Part shown: positions 1-6,528 of the stretch, piece after piece | How the letters are laid out: each line of letters opens with the position of its first letter | How positions within the stretch are numbered: the first letter of the stretch is position 1 | Assembly (NCBI GenBank): GCA_030605085.1 | Contig: JAUWBH010000098.1 | Coordinates: 1 to 21,913 of the forward strand | DNA from: Promethearchaeota archaeon | Lineage (GTDB): Archaea > Asgardarchaeota > Lokiarchaeia > Sigynarchaeales > SOKP01 | Reading direction: 5' to 3' | DNA: 21,913 bases | Made by a program: the position numbers and the translations under genes | Notes under the pieces: model-generated | What the model was told of the DNA's origin: nothing | Databases searched by the model: none | What the model saw: only the letters and a program-made list of their open reading frames with translations

Positions 1-278
1 ACTACATTTTCAGCAATATTCGAGGCGCTCATAATCTAATGTTTTACTCACATTAAATAGCTCAGTTTTTATTAAGCTTCTTTCTTTCTAATATAAAATA
101 TTATTCCTATAAATTATATTATTCTTTCACTCAATTTATAGTATTGTTATTTAAGAAACCTCAATTGTTTCAATTTGTTTTATTAAAAAAAAAATAAATC
201 TTCACTTTCATTCCTAATTCATTCAAATAACACCAACAGTATCTTTCATTTAAGTAAAACAAAAAAAAAATAAAAGAA
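1..278. other. AT-rich leader with a possible gene edge at the left boundary
   Basis: Only about the first 45 bases have coding-like composition; the rest is very AT-rich with A and T runs. On the minus strand an ATG near base 33 opens a frame reading MSASNIAENV off the left edge. On the plus strand a frame reading TTFSAIFEALII ends at a stop near base 39. Either could be the end of a neighbouring gene, and the sequence does not decide. The remainder probably holds the promoter of the ubiquitin-like gene, but I cannot single out one TATA box among the AT-rich candidates. Confidence 0.3.
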
Positions 279-629
279 GTGATAAATGTGAGTTTTGACG
301 AATTTGATGAGGAATTAGAAGAGAATATTGAAGAAAAAGTCACACGATCTAAAACACCTGCATACAAGGCTCCTGCGGGAGGTAGAAAAATTACGCTATA
401 TGTTATCTCTACAATTGGTCCTGGTGAGAAAAAACAGAAGTTAATCATTAACAACGGCAATGCCGTTAGTGATATCAAGCGAACCATTGGAAATATTTTT
501 GGTTTAAATCCAGCTGATTTTCACATATCCTCAGGCGGGGTGACTTGGGATGAAGGTGCGCCCCTAAACAATTATAGTGTATCCGATGGAGACGAAGTCC
601 TCTTAATCCCTGCTAGTACTGCAGGATAA
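279..629 (+). CDS. Ubiquitin-fold (beta-grasp) small modifier-like protein with a single C-terminal glycine, UFM1-like by eye
   Basis: The protein has 116 residues. The first 35 or so are acidic and charged, and a GG pair at 34-35 marks the start of a compact domain from R36 to G116. This reads as a ubiquitin fold: strand RKITLYV, a turn, strand KQKLIINNG, a central helix at about 63-75 (VSDIKRTIGNIFG), then GGVTW, LNNYSVSDGDEV and strand LLIP. The LNNY/SVSDGDEVLLIP stretch fits the L-x-D-Y...V-x-x-G-D motif of ubiquitin-like proteins. The end is PASTAG, so one glycine is already exposed, with no diglycine and no tail to remove. By memory, human UFM1 has the same KITL start, a central AEEFKVPA helix end, GSELRIIP, and a mature single-Gly terminus. 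Start choice: GTG at 279; a second GTG at 288 would give a slightly shorter protein. The ubiquitin-like fold is well supported. UFM1 affinity and conjugation are inference; a YukD- or URM1-like protein is the alternative. Confidence 0.8.
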   Translation: MINVSFDEFDEELEENIEEKVTRSKTPAYKAPAGGRKITLYVISTIGPGEKKQKLIINNGNAVSDIKRTIGNIFGLNPADFHISSGGVTWDEGAPLNNYSVSDGDEVLLIPASTAG

Positions 630-633
630 AAAT

Positions 634-671
634 GAAGGCTTTATGCCTTCCCATAATTCTTTTTTTTTTTA
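634..671 (+). terminator. Hairpin plus T-tract terminator after the ubiquitin-like gene
   Basis: A perfect 6-bp stem GAAGGC/GCCTTC (634-639 with 645-650) closes a 5-base TTTAT loop. It starts five bases after the stop codon and is followed, after CCATAATTC, by an uninterrupted run of about 11 T. Archaeal termination needs mainly the T-tract, so this is a strong candidate. It sits between the ubiquitin-like gene and the RING-like gene, which argues against simple full-length co-transcription. Confidence 0.7.
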
Positions 672-696
672 TATTATGTTTAAAATAAATAAAAAT

Positions 697-703
697 GGTG
701 GTG
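697..703 (+). promoter_or_regulatory. Shine-Dalgarno-like site fixing a TTG start
   Basis: GGTGGTG lies 7 bases before the TTG at 711 and is close to the archaeal GGTGAT-type ribosome binding sequence. The overlapping ATG at 695 is in a different frame, so this site supports TTG as the start of the RING-like protein. Confidence 0.5.
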
Positions 704-710
704 CATAGAA

Positions 711-1343
711 TTGGCTAAAAAGAAATGGTATGCTAAACTAACTAATTTATTTTCAAAACTACACACTACAAATCGTACAACTTCTCGCACTTCTATACAT
801 TCTCCTTCAAGATCAATAAATCGTACAACTTCTCGCACTACTATACGAACTCCTACAAGAACAGTAAATCGTACAACTTCTCGCACTACCTCACGCACTA
901 CCTCACGCACCACTGTACACTCTAATCCTAGTCCTATGAATCGTACAAGGACAAGGAGTACCCAAAAAACATACAGTCAAACGAAGTCGAATTCAAATTC
1001 AGTTCATAGACCTTATGCTACTCGAAACTCAGCGGCTAAAAAAAAACCATATAACTTAAATAAATTAAAACCGAAGGGTACTATACTTTTTAAGGAAGAT
1101 TTCAAATGTATATTTTGCTTTCAATTACCAAAACTTCCTGCAGATAAAAAAAGAGGAATTATTATTTGTCCTCACTGTAGACACCCAGCACATGCTGATG
1201 AGTTTAGAAGTTGGTTAAAAAGTTCGACTCTTTGTTCTAGATGTGATAGACCTATTTCTATAAACTTCATTCGAAACATGGAAATAATCCCGACGATTGT
1301 ATATATAAAGGCTATGAAGGTTATTATGAAAAAAGGAAGATAA
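711..1343 (+). CDS. RING-like zinc protein with an N-terminal Arg/Ser/Thr repeat region
   Basis: The protein has 210 residues. Residues 21-100 are low complexity, built from RTTS/SRTT units; a 16-residue unit starting NRTTSRT occurs at 21, 37 and 53. Residues 131-180 carry a zinc-finger pattern: C133-x2-C136, C153-x2-C156, H158-x2-H161, W168, C175-x2-C178. From C156 on, the C-x-H-x2-H-x6-W-L...C-x2-C spacing matches a RING-H2 finger, except that E164 stands where a Cys is usual. The extra CxxC before the C-x-H resembles the RING-type fingers of WDR24/WDR59. A RING-like role, for example an E3-type adaptor in ubiquitin-like signalling, is inferred from this pattern and from the ubiquitin-fold neighbour upstream. 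There is no signal peptide or membrane segment. The C-terminal 25 residues are basic and hydrophobic. Confidence 0.7.
   Translation: MAKKKWYAKLTNLFSKLHTTNRTTSRTSIHSPSRSINRTTSRTTIRTPTRTVNRTTSRTTSRTTSRTTVHSNPSPMNRTRTRSTQKTYSQTKSNSNSVHRPYATRNSAAKKKPYNLNKLKPKGTILFKEDFKCIFCFQLPKLPADKKRGIIICPHCRHPAHADEFRSWLKSSTLCSRCDRPISINFIRNMEIIPTIVYIKAMKVIMKKGR
771..914 (+). repeat. 48-bp in-frame tandem repeat inside the RING-like gene
   Basis: The 20-base unit AATCGTACAACTTCTCGCAC recurs at 771, 819 and 867, so the period is 48 bp (16 codons). It is followed by shorter 12-bp repeats of the ACTACCTCACGC type at about 884-912. The period is a multiple of three, so copy number can change without breaking the frame. 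It encodes the Arg/Thr/Ser-rich tail. Confidence 0.85.
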
Positions 1344-1410
1344 TAGTTATATTTGATTTAATTCCTTAAGTTTAAAATTTAGATATAATTTTTTCTTTAT
1401 AATAAAAATT

Positions 1411-1426
1411 TCGAGAAAATTCTCGA
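1411..1426. repeat. 7-bp inverted repeat
   Basis: TCGAGAA, two A, TTCTCGA: a perfect 7-bp inverted repeat with a 2-base centre. It could be an operator-like dyad or the end of a decayed element. No function can be assigned. Confidence 0.4.
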
Positions 1427-1461
1427 TATGATTGAGAAAGATAATTAAAGAAAAATGGAGT

Positions 1462-1482
1462 AAACCTCTAATTAGGAGGTTT
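1462..1482. repeat. Hairpin AAACCTC/GAGGTTT
   Basis: A perfect 7-bp stem with the 7-base loop TAATTAG. No strong T-tract follows directly, so it is a weak terminator candidate. It precedes the HTH-like fragment by about 25 bases. Confidence 0.4.
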
Positions 1483-1507
1483 GTAATAATAAAAAAAATT
1501 TCATTAA

Positions 1508-1666
1508 ACAGAAAGAGTATTAGAGAGCCTATTATATAAGGATGGTTATAATTTTGATGAGTTTCCAATTTCTCAGACTTTTATAGCAAAATTTATAGGT
1601 ATTGATGATCACTCGATAAGTAAGAGATGCAGAGAAACATCTGAAAGTTTAGATTTGCATATTTAA
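1508..1666 (+). pseudogene. Start-less HTH-like fragment
   Basis: An open frame of 52 codons lies between two stops with no ATG, GTG or TTG in frame. It reads TERVLESLLYKDGYNFDEF, then ISQTFIAKFIGIDDHSISKR and CRETSESLDLHI before the stop. The part FIAKFIGIDDHSISKRCRE has the helix-turn-helix look of a DNA-binding or recombinase N-terminal segment (hydrophobic-Ala-x2-hydrophobic-Gly-hydrophobic...hydrophobic-Ser). The lack of a start and of any further domain suggests a gene remnant. Similar HTH wording occurs in the minus-strand gene at the right edge (SPWFIAETMGVDYTTIIRL), though they are not close copies. Confidence 0.35.
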
Positions 1667-1756
1667 AATTAAATTATTGTTTATAAGTATTTTATCTCGC
1701 TCTTTTGAAAACTCTACAACTTAAATTTAAAAAAATCAAAAAAATTTTAGAATATG

Positions 1757-1764
1757 ATATATAA
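1757..1764 (+). promoter_or_regulatory. Possible TATA box of alaS
   Basis: ATATATAA, about 41 bases upstream of the alaS ATG, would place a transcription start near 1787 and a short 5' leader. In such AT-rich sequence chance matches are common, so this is only a candidate. Confidence 0.25.
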
Positions 1765-1804
1765 TTTTAAACTACCATTAAGTATTTAATTTAAACCTCT
1801 AACT

Positions 1805-4762
1805 ATGACGCTCTCAGATGAATTTATCAATAAACTAAAAATTTGCACGACAGATAAGCAATTAAAAAGAGAATTTAAACGAATTGCCTCAAAAAATCCA
1901 AATGATTATTTTCCTACGAAAGAATTGAGAAATTTAGGATATATGCGTAAATTATGCAATTGTGGAACTCATTTTTGGACGACTCATGCAGATAGAGAAG
2001 TGTGTGGAGATCCTATGTGTTCTGGGGGTTTTCAAGTTGTTATTGACAATCCGAGTAAGTTAAAATTATCATATATTGATGTTTGGAATAAGATTGTTGA
2101 GATTTTACAACCCAGAGGATATAAACCCATTAAAAGATATCCTTGTGTCGCAAGATGGAATCCTACATCTGAATTTACGATAGCTTCGATCTCAGCTTTT
2201 CAACCATATGTCATAACTGGGGAAGTAGACCCTCCCGCAAAAAAAGTATTGATCCCACAGTTTTGCTTAAGATTCAACGATATAGAGAATGTAGGAATCA
2301 CTTCAAGTCATTGTACAGGCTTTGTAATGATCGGTCAGCACACGTTTGTCTCTCCAGAAGAATGGAACCAGGGCGAACTTTTTATGGATATGCACGATTT
2401 CATTCATAAAGGTGTTGGTTTAGCTAAAGAAGAAATTACGATTCATGAAGATTCTTGGGCAGGGGGGGGATCTTTTGGTTGTAGTCTTGAATTTTTCAGT
2501 AGAGGAGTTGAATTATTTAACCAAGTATATACGATGTTTGAACAAACTCCTGAAGGTCCCAAGGAATTGAAGCTTAAAGTGCTTGATATGGGATTGGGAC
2601 AAGAACGCGTCGCATGGTTTTCGCAAGGAACCCCAAATATGTATGAGGCTATTTTTCCGTATGTTTTAAAGAAATTGAGAGAAATCACTAAAATTGAATT
2701 AGATTTAGATTTATATAACAAATTTTCTCAATATTCTGCTTATTTAAATATTGATGAAGTTGAAGATATGGATGCCGCATGGGAGCGAGTTGCTAACGAG
2801 TTGGATTTAGATGTCAAGGATTTAAAAGAAAAGATATTGCCAATGACTGGATTATATTCAGTTGCAGAACACGCTCGGAGCATATTATTTGCTATTAACG
2901 ATGGTAAACTTCCATCTAATGTTGGTGGAGGGTATAATTTAAGAGTAATATTTAGGCGTGCTATTAGTTTTATTGATAAATTCAATTGGGATGTTGACAT
3001 GGCAGATGTGTCCGAATGGCACGCTGAAGAATTAAAAGAATTATTTCCAGAAGTTTCTGAGCATTTAGATGAAATTAGAGAAATTTTAAATGTAGAAAGG
3101 GAAAAATTTTACGCTACAAAGAAAAAAGCAGGAAAAATTTTAGAGAAACTATTGAAAAAAGGAGCTATTTCTACAGAAACTTTGATTGAATTATACGATT
3201 CAAATGGCATAAGTCCGGATATGGTGAAAGAAACAGCAAAAAAATATGGTAAAAAAGTAAAAATTCCGGACGATTTTTACTCACTAGTCGTTGAAAGACA
3301 CGAAAAAATTGAGCAAATTCACGCTACAGAAAAAGAATTCGAATTAGATTTAAGTGGCATTCCTAAAACCGAATCACTATATTATTACGATTATACTAAA
3401 ATTTCTAACGATGCAAAAGTCCTGAAAATCATTGATAGTATGGTAGTATTAGACAAATCAACAGCATATCCCACCTCAGGAGGGCAGTTGCACGACGTTG
3501 GAACGATTAACGGACAAAAGTTTAGCGATGTTTTCAAACAAGGCAATTATATTATTCATATTTTAGATGAAAAACCAAAATTTAAAGAAGGGGATATTGT
3601 TAAAATAGAAATTGATAAAGATTGGCGAAAACAACTCTCTCAACATCATACTGCCACTCATATTGTAAATGCTGCAGCGCGGGATATCCTTGGAAATCAT
3701 ATCAATCAAGCAGGTGCTAAAAAAACCCTTAAAAGCTCACACTTAGACATAACTCATTACGAACAGATACCAAGAGATAAACTTAAAGAAATTGAAAAAA
3801 GAGCTAATGAAATCGTTGAAGAAGGTATTGATCTCAAACTTGAATTTATGCCTCGCTCAGAAGCAGAACAAAAGTATGGAATGACGATATACCAAGGTGG
3901 AGCTGTTCCTGGGAAAATGATTCGAATTGTAGCAATTCCTGGTGTAGATGTTGAAGCTTGTGGAGGCACACATTTAAACAATACCGCAGAAACGGGGAAA
4001 ATCAAAATAATTAAGGCACAAAAAATCCAAGATGGAATTGTCCGGTTAAAATTTACTGCAGGAAAAGCAACAGATAGAATAAAAGTAAAAGATGAGAAGA
4101 TTTTAATTGAATTACAAGCACTTATTAATGTTGAATCAAATCAAATTGTCGGTAGGGTTAAAGAATTATTGAATAAATGGAAAAATGTTAATAAGGCTTT
4201 AAATACAGGCATAGTAAATAAGGACGATTTAAAATTATATTCATCTGAAACTTATGAGGGGGAAATAATAATTGAAATTTCTCAAATTCTGAATGCAAAA
4301 GAAAATCAGATTATTCCAAAAGTGAAAAAATTATATTCCGAATGGTTAGAAGCTAAAGAAAAGTTAAGTCAAATCCAGAACCTTTTAAGTAATAAAAACA
4401 TTGAAAATCTCGTCAAAAAAGCACATAATTTTAATAATTTTAAGCTTATTTTAGAATCTTTTGAAAAACTAACGCAAAACGATTTAAAAAATTTAAGCGT
4501 AAAAACCTTGAAGCAATCTGATGATTTAATAACGATCTTTATAGATAAAATAGATAAAGGTATTATGATAATGGGAATGTCAGGTAAAAAACCTTCGAAA
4601 GAATTAGATTTTAACATAGGCAATTTTGTGAGGGAATGTGTCTTAAATTTTGGAGGTAAAGGTGGGGGAAGTAAAGATTACGGTCAAGGATTTATCGCAA
4701 AAAAAGATCTAAAAGTAGAAGAGATTTTAAATTATATCAAGGCTAAATTATTTAAGAGCTAG
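1805..4762 (+). CDS. alaS: Alanyl-tRNA synthetase, archaeal type
   Basis: It charges tRNA-Ala in the cytoplasm and clears mischarged Ser/Gly. The 985-residue length is on the long side for archaeal AlaRS. The N-terminal 480 residues are the class II catalytic core with the archaeal insert (CNCGTHFWTTHADREVCGDP region at 51-70, ARWNPTSEF at 116-124, HCTGF at 169-173). Residues about 500-760 are the editing domain, with metal ligands in HHTATH (614-619) and CGGTH (719-723). A linker follows, then the C-Ala domain with GGKGGG-S-KDYGQGF from residue 950. The linker seems to contain a duplicated module (767-799 and 822-854), which may explain the extra length. The gene has its own likely promoter and stands alone, with no overlapping neighbour. 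All expected editing residues are present, so it should be a proofreading-competent enzyme. Identification is secure. Confidence 0.97.
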   Translation: MTLSDEFINKLKICTTDKQLKREFKRIASKNPNDYFPTKELRNLGYMRKLCNCGTHFWTTHADREVCGDPMCSGGFQVVIDNPSKLKLSYIDVWNKIVEILQPRGYKPIKRYPCVARWNPTSEFTIASISAFQPYVITGEVDPPAKKVLIPQFCLRFNDIENVGITSSHCTGFVMIGQHTFVSPEEWNQGELFMDMHDFIHKGVGLAKEEITIHEDSWAGGGSFGCSLEFFSRGVELFNQVYTMFEQTPEGPKELKLKVLDMGLGQERVAWFSQGTPNMYEAIFPYVLKKLREITKIELDLDLYNKFSQYSAYLNIDEVEDMDAAWERVANELDLDVKDLKEKILPMTGLYSVAEHARSILFAINDGKLPSNVGGGYNLRVIFRRAISFIDKFNWDVDMADVSEWHAEELKELFPEVSEHLDEIREILNVEREKFYATKKKAGKILEKLLKKGAISTETLIELYDSNGISPDMVKETAKKYGKKVKIPDDFYSLVVERHEKIEQIHATEKEFELDLSGIPKTESLYYYDYTKISNDAKVLKIIDSMVVLDKSTAYPTSGGQLHDVGTINGQKFSDVFKQGNYIIHILDEKPKFKEGDIVKIEIDKDWRKQLSQHHTATHIVNAAARDILGNHINQAGAKKTLKSSHLDITHYEQIPRDKLKEIEKRANEIVEEGIDLKLEFMPRSEAEQKYGMTIYQGGAVPGKMIRIVAIPGVDVEACGGTHLNNTAETGKIKIIKAQKIQDGIVRLKFTAGKATDRIKVKDEKILIELQALINVESNQIVGRVKELLNKWKNVNKALNTGIVNKDDLKLYSSETYEGEIIIEISQILNAKENQIIPKVKKLYSEWLEAKEKLSQIQNLLSNKNIENLVKKAHNFNNFKLILESFEKLTQNDLKNLSVKTLKQSDDLITIFIDKIDKGIMIMGMSGKKPSKELDFNIGNFVRECVLNFGGKGGGSKDYGQGFIAKKDLKVEEILNYIKAKLFKS

Positions 4763-4938
4763 CTTAATTTTAAAACAAGATCTGAAATATTCTCTCTTTT
4801 TTTTGACAAGCCCTTAATAGCACATTTTAAATAATTCTCAGATCCATAGATCTTTAAAGATTTTATAAAATATAACGAACCAAATTATATCTTTGTATTG
4901 TTGTTAATTGGTTAGAGAAAATAATAAAGGTAATTCAT

Positions 4939-5133
4939 GTGTATAAAGAACTATTAATGGATATTTTAAAAAAAAAAGAAGATTATGATAGATTATCATA
5001 TTACACTTCTCAAACTAAATTAGCAAAATCTATTAATTGTTTAATTGAGCAATTTAACAAGCAAATATGCAAAACAATTAAACAAATTTTTAATATTTAT
5101 GAAAAAAACGAAAAAAACGAAATAAACGAATAA
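4939..5133 (+). CDS. Small hypothetical protein (doubtful)
   Basis: A 64-residue frame starts at GTG, with AAAGG about 9 bases upstream. It is rich in Lys, Asn, Ile and Glu, predicted largely helical, with a repeated KNEKNE-type end. It has two Cys but no recognisable motif. It sits between alaS and the Nudix gene on the same strand. Its amino-acid make-up is close to what AT-rich noncoding DNA would give, so it may be spurious. I recognise no family. Confidence 0.35.
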   Translation: MYKELLMDILKKKEDYDRLSYYTSQTKLAKSINCLIEQFNKQICKTIKQIFNIYEKNEKNEINE

Positions 5134-5222
5134 TCTCTTTAAAATGTATTAGATAATATGTTCATCATTAAAAAATCAAAAGAATAATTAAAGATTTTAA
5201 TGATTGAAAATAATAAATAATT

Positions 5223-5648
5223 ATGTCAAGACCAGTAACACCATTATTGGCGGTTGACGCAGTAATTTTGTATAATAAAACTAATATAATCCTTATTCGT
5301 CGGAAAAACCCTCCATTCCAAGGGGAACTAGCCCTCCCTGGTGGATTGGTAGAAGTTGGCGAAACGGTAGAAGAAGCATGTATAAGGGAGACATTGGAAG
5401 AAACCAATACTAATGTTAAAATTAACAAGCTAATAGGCGTTTTTTCTAAACCTGATCGAGATCCAAGAGGACATTCTGTGTCAATAGCTTATTTATGTGA
5501 ACCACTAACGGAAAACGAGAAACCAAAAGCGCAAGATGACGCAGCAGCGTTAGAAATAGTTCCTTTAGAAAAAGTCTCTTCTTTAAAATTAGCATTTGAT
5601 CATATAGAGATAATAAGAGCCTCTGGAATTATTAGTAATTTCGAATAA
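5223..5648 (+). CDS. Nudix hydrolase, ADP-ribose-pyrophosphatase-like
   Basis: The protein has 141 residues, usual for a single Nudix domain. The Nudix box is complete from G41: G-x5-E47-x7-R55-E56-x2-E59-E60, with N62 in place of the usual final Gly. R55, E56, E59 and E60 are the Mg-binding/catalytic residues. Downstream, SKPDRDPRGHSVSIAY and LAFDHIEII are typical of the archaeal/bacterial subgroup that hydrolyses ADP-ribose or related nucleoside diphosphates attached to small moieties. The ATG start is preceded by AT-rich sequence. It lies downstream of alaS on the same strand, but a gap of 460 bp separates them. The exact substrate cannot be read from sequence; housecleaning of damaged nucleotides or ADP-ribose is inferred. 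Confidence 0.93.
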   Translation: MSRPVTPLLAVDAVILYNKTNIILIRRKNPPFQGELALPGGLVEVGETVEEACIRETLEETNTNVKINKLIGVFSKPDRDPRGHSVSIAYLCEPLTENEKPKAQDDAAALEIVPLEKVSSLKLAFDHIEIIRASGIISNFE

Positions 5649-5678
5649 ATCATAAATTTTTTTTATATTAAATTAACT

Positions 5679-6476
5679 TTACCCAACTAAACCTACACTA
5701 TGTTTGAAATATTTCTTGAAACAATTACAGCAAGGAATTCCTATTTTAACCTTACCAATTTTTTCAAATTTGGTAAATAATTCAAATAATTTTTCTTTTA
5801 ATTCTTTAATATGCGGATCCTTACTATAAAATAAGTTTTTTAAAGAATCCCAATGGTTTTTTTCACCGCAAATGGGGCATCTTTGAAAGATTTGAACGAA
5901 TTTGTTAAAAACTTTATCCTCTTTGGGGATAAAAACGGTACATTTATTTATTTTAGTTGATGGATAAATAGATTCTATTAATTTTTTGAAAATCGCTTCT
6001 TTTTTCTTTATACCATTATTTTCGTGAATAGATGTGAAAAATACACCATTTATGTTATATTTTTCAATTAATTCATCAATTTCTGCATCAGATACTGCTC
6101 GATTATTTAGATCTGTTTTTGTTCCAATCAAGATAATCGGGAATTTTTCCTTATAGTTTTTATTATTATTTTTAATGATTTTTATCCAATGCGATAATTC
6201 TTTAAAAGATTTAATATCATTTACATCAAAAGTCAAAATAGCTGCTGTAGCACCCCTACAGAATGTTGGGAACATAAAACGAAACCTATCTCTTATTTTT
6301 AAATCCCAACAAACTAATTTGTACGAATCACATTCGTTTACCACGCATTCTATTGATTTAAAAGAAATACCTAGACAATCAAAATCGTTCTCCGCGTCCC
6401 GCCCCCACAAAAATGAGGATTTCCCACTACTAGTGCTTCCAGCAATTATTATTTTTAACTTATAATTTTTACTCAA
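5679..6476 (-). CDS. Ras-like small GTPase with C-terminal zinc module (second of a tandem pair)
   Basis: The protein has 265 residues. Residues 1-175 are a Ras/Rab-type G domain: P-loop GSTSSGKS (13-20), a switch I-like GISF (36-39), WDLK at 57-60, G4 motif TKTD (119-122) and TS (148-149) in the G5 position. The switch II region is unusual: the expected D-x-x-G-Q is D58-LKIRDR, lacking the Gly and the catalytic Gln, so hydrolysis may be slow or need a partner. Residues 195-255 add a zinc-ribbon-like module, CPIC-GEKNH (C200, C203, H208) and CCNCF (C249, C250, C252), separated by a charged helix. There is no prenylation motif or membrane segment. It lies 52 bp downstream of its paralogue and is probably co-transcribed with it. 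Asgard genomes are known for many such GTPases. The function is unknown. Confidence 0.85.
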   Translation of the reverse strand: MSKNYKLKIIIAGSTSSGKSSFLWGRDAENDFDCLGISFKSIECVVNECDSYKLVCWDLKIRDRFRFMFPTFCRGATAAILTFDVNDIKSFKELSHWIKIIKNNNKNYKEKFPIILIGTKTDLNNRAVSDAEIDELIEKYNINGVFFTSIHENNGIKKKEAIFKKLIESIYPSTKINKCTVFIPKEDKVFNKFVQIFQRCPICGEKNHWDSLKNLFYSKDPHIKELKEKLFELFTKFEKIGKVKIGIPCCNCFKKYFKHSVGLVG

Positions 6477-6528
6477 TTTTTACTCATATTTTAAATAGGA
6501 AACAAGATTAAAAAATGTTCTACTGGAT

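Larger units (their letters stand above)
1344..1804. other. Gene-free stretch with inverted repeats and a probable alaS promoter
   Basis: This 461-bp gap has no convincing intact gene. It holds a near-palindrome TCGAGAA-AA-TTCTCGA at 1411-1426 and a hairpin AAACCTC/GAGGTTT at 1462-1482. It also holds a start-less HTH-like fragment at 1508-1666 and a TATA-like ATATATAA at 1757-1764, about 40 bases before the alaS start. A minus-strand open frame at 1347-1568 is very hydrophobic and AT-driven, and I do not accept it as a gene. Confidence 0.5.

Noticed and set aside
1..60. A minus-strand GTG frame reading MSKTLDYERLEYC then TGA then KCS, possibly a CxxC or Sec motif
   Set aside because: Only 17 codons are visible, two other frames are equally open here, and the window ends before any further evidence.
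170..913. Minus-strand frames opposite the ubiquitin-like and RING-like genes
   Set aside because: They are antisense shadows of better-supported plus-strand genes; the one opposite the repeats is just the complement of the tandem repeat.
1347..1568. A minus-strand open frame of 73 residues
   Set aside because: Its product is dominated by Ile, Leu, Phe and Asn as expected from A/T-rich noncoding DNA, it overlaps the two inverted repeats and the HTH-like remnant, and it has no ribosome site.
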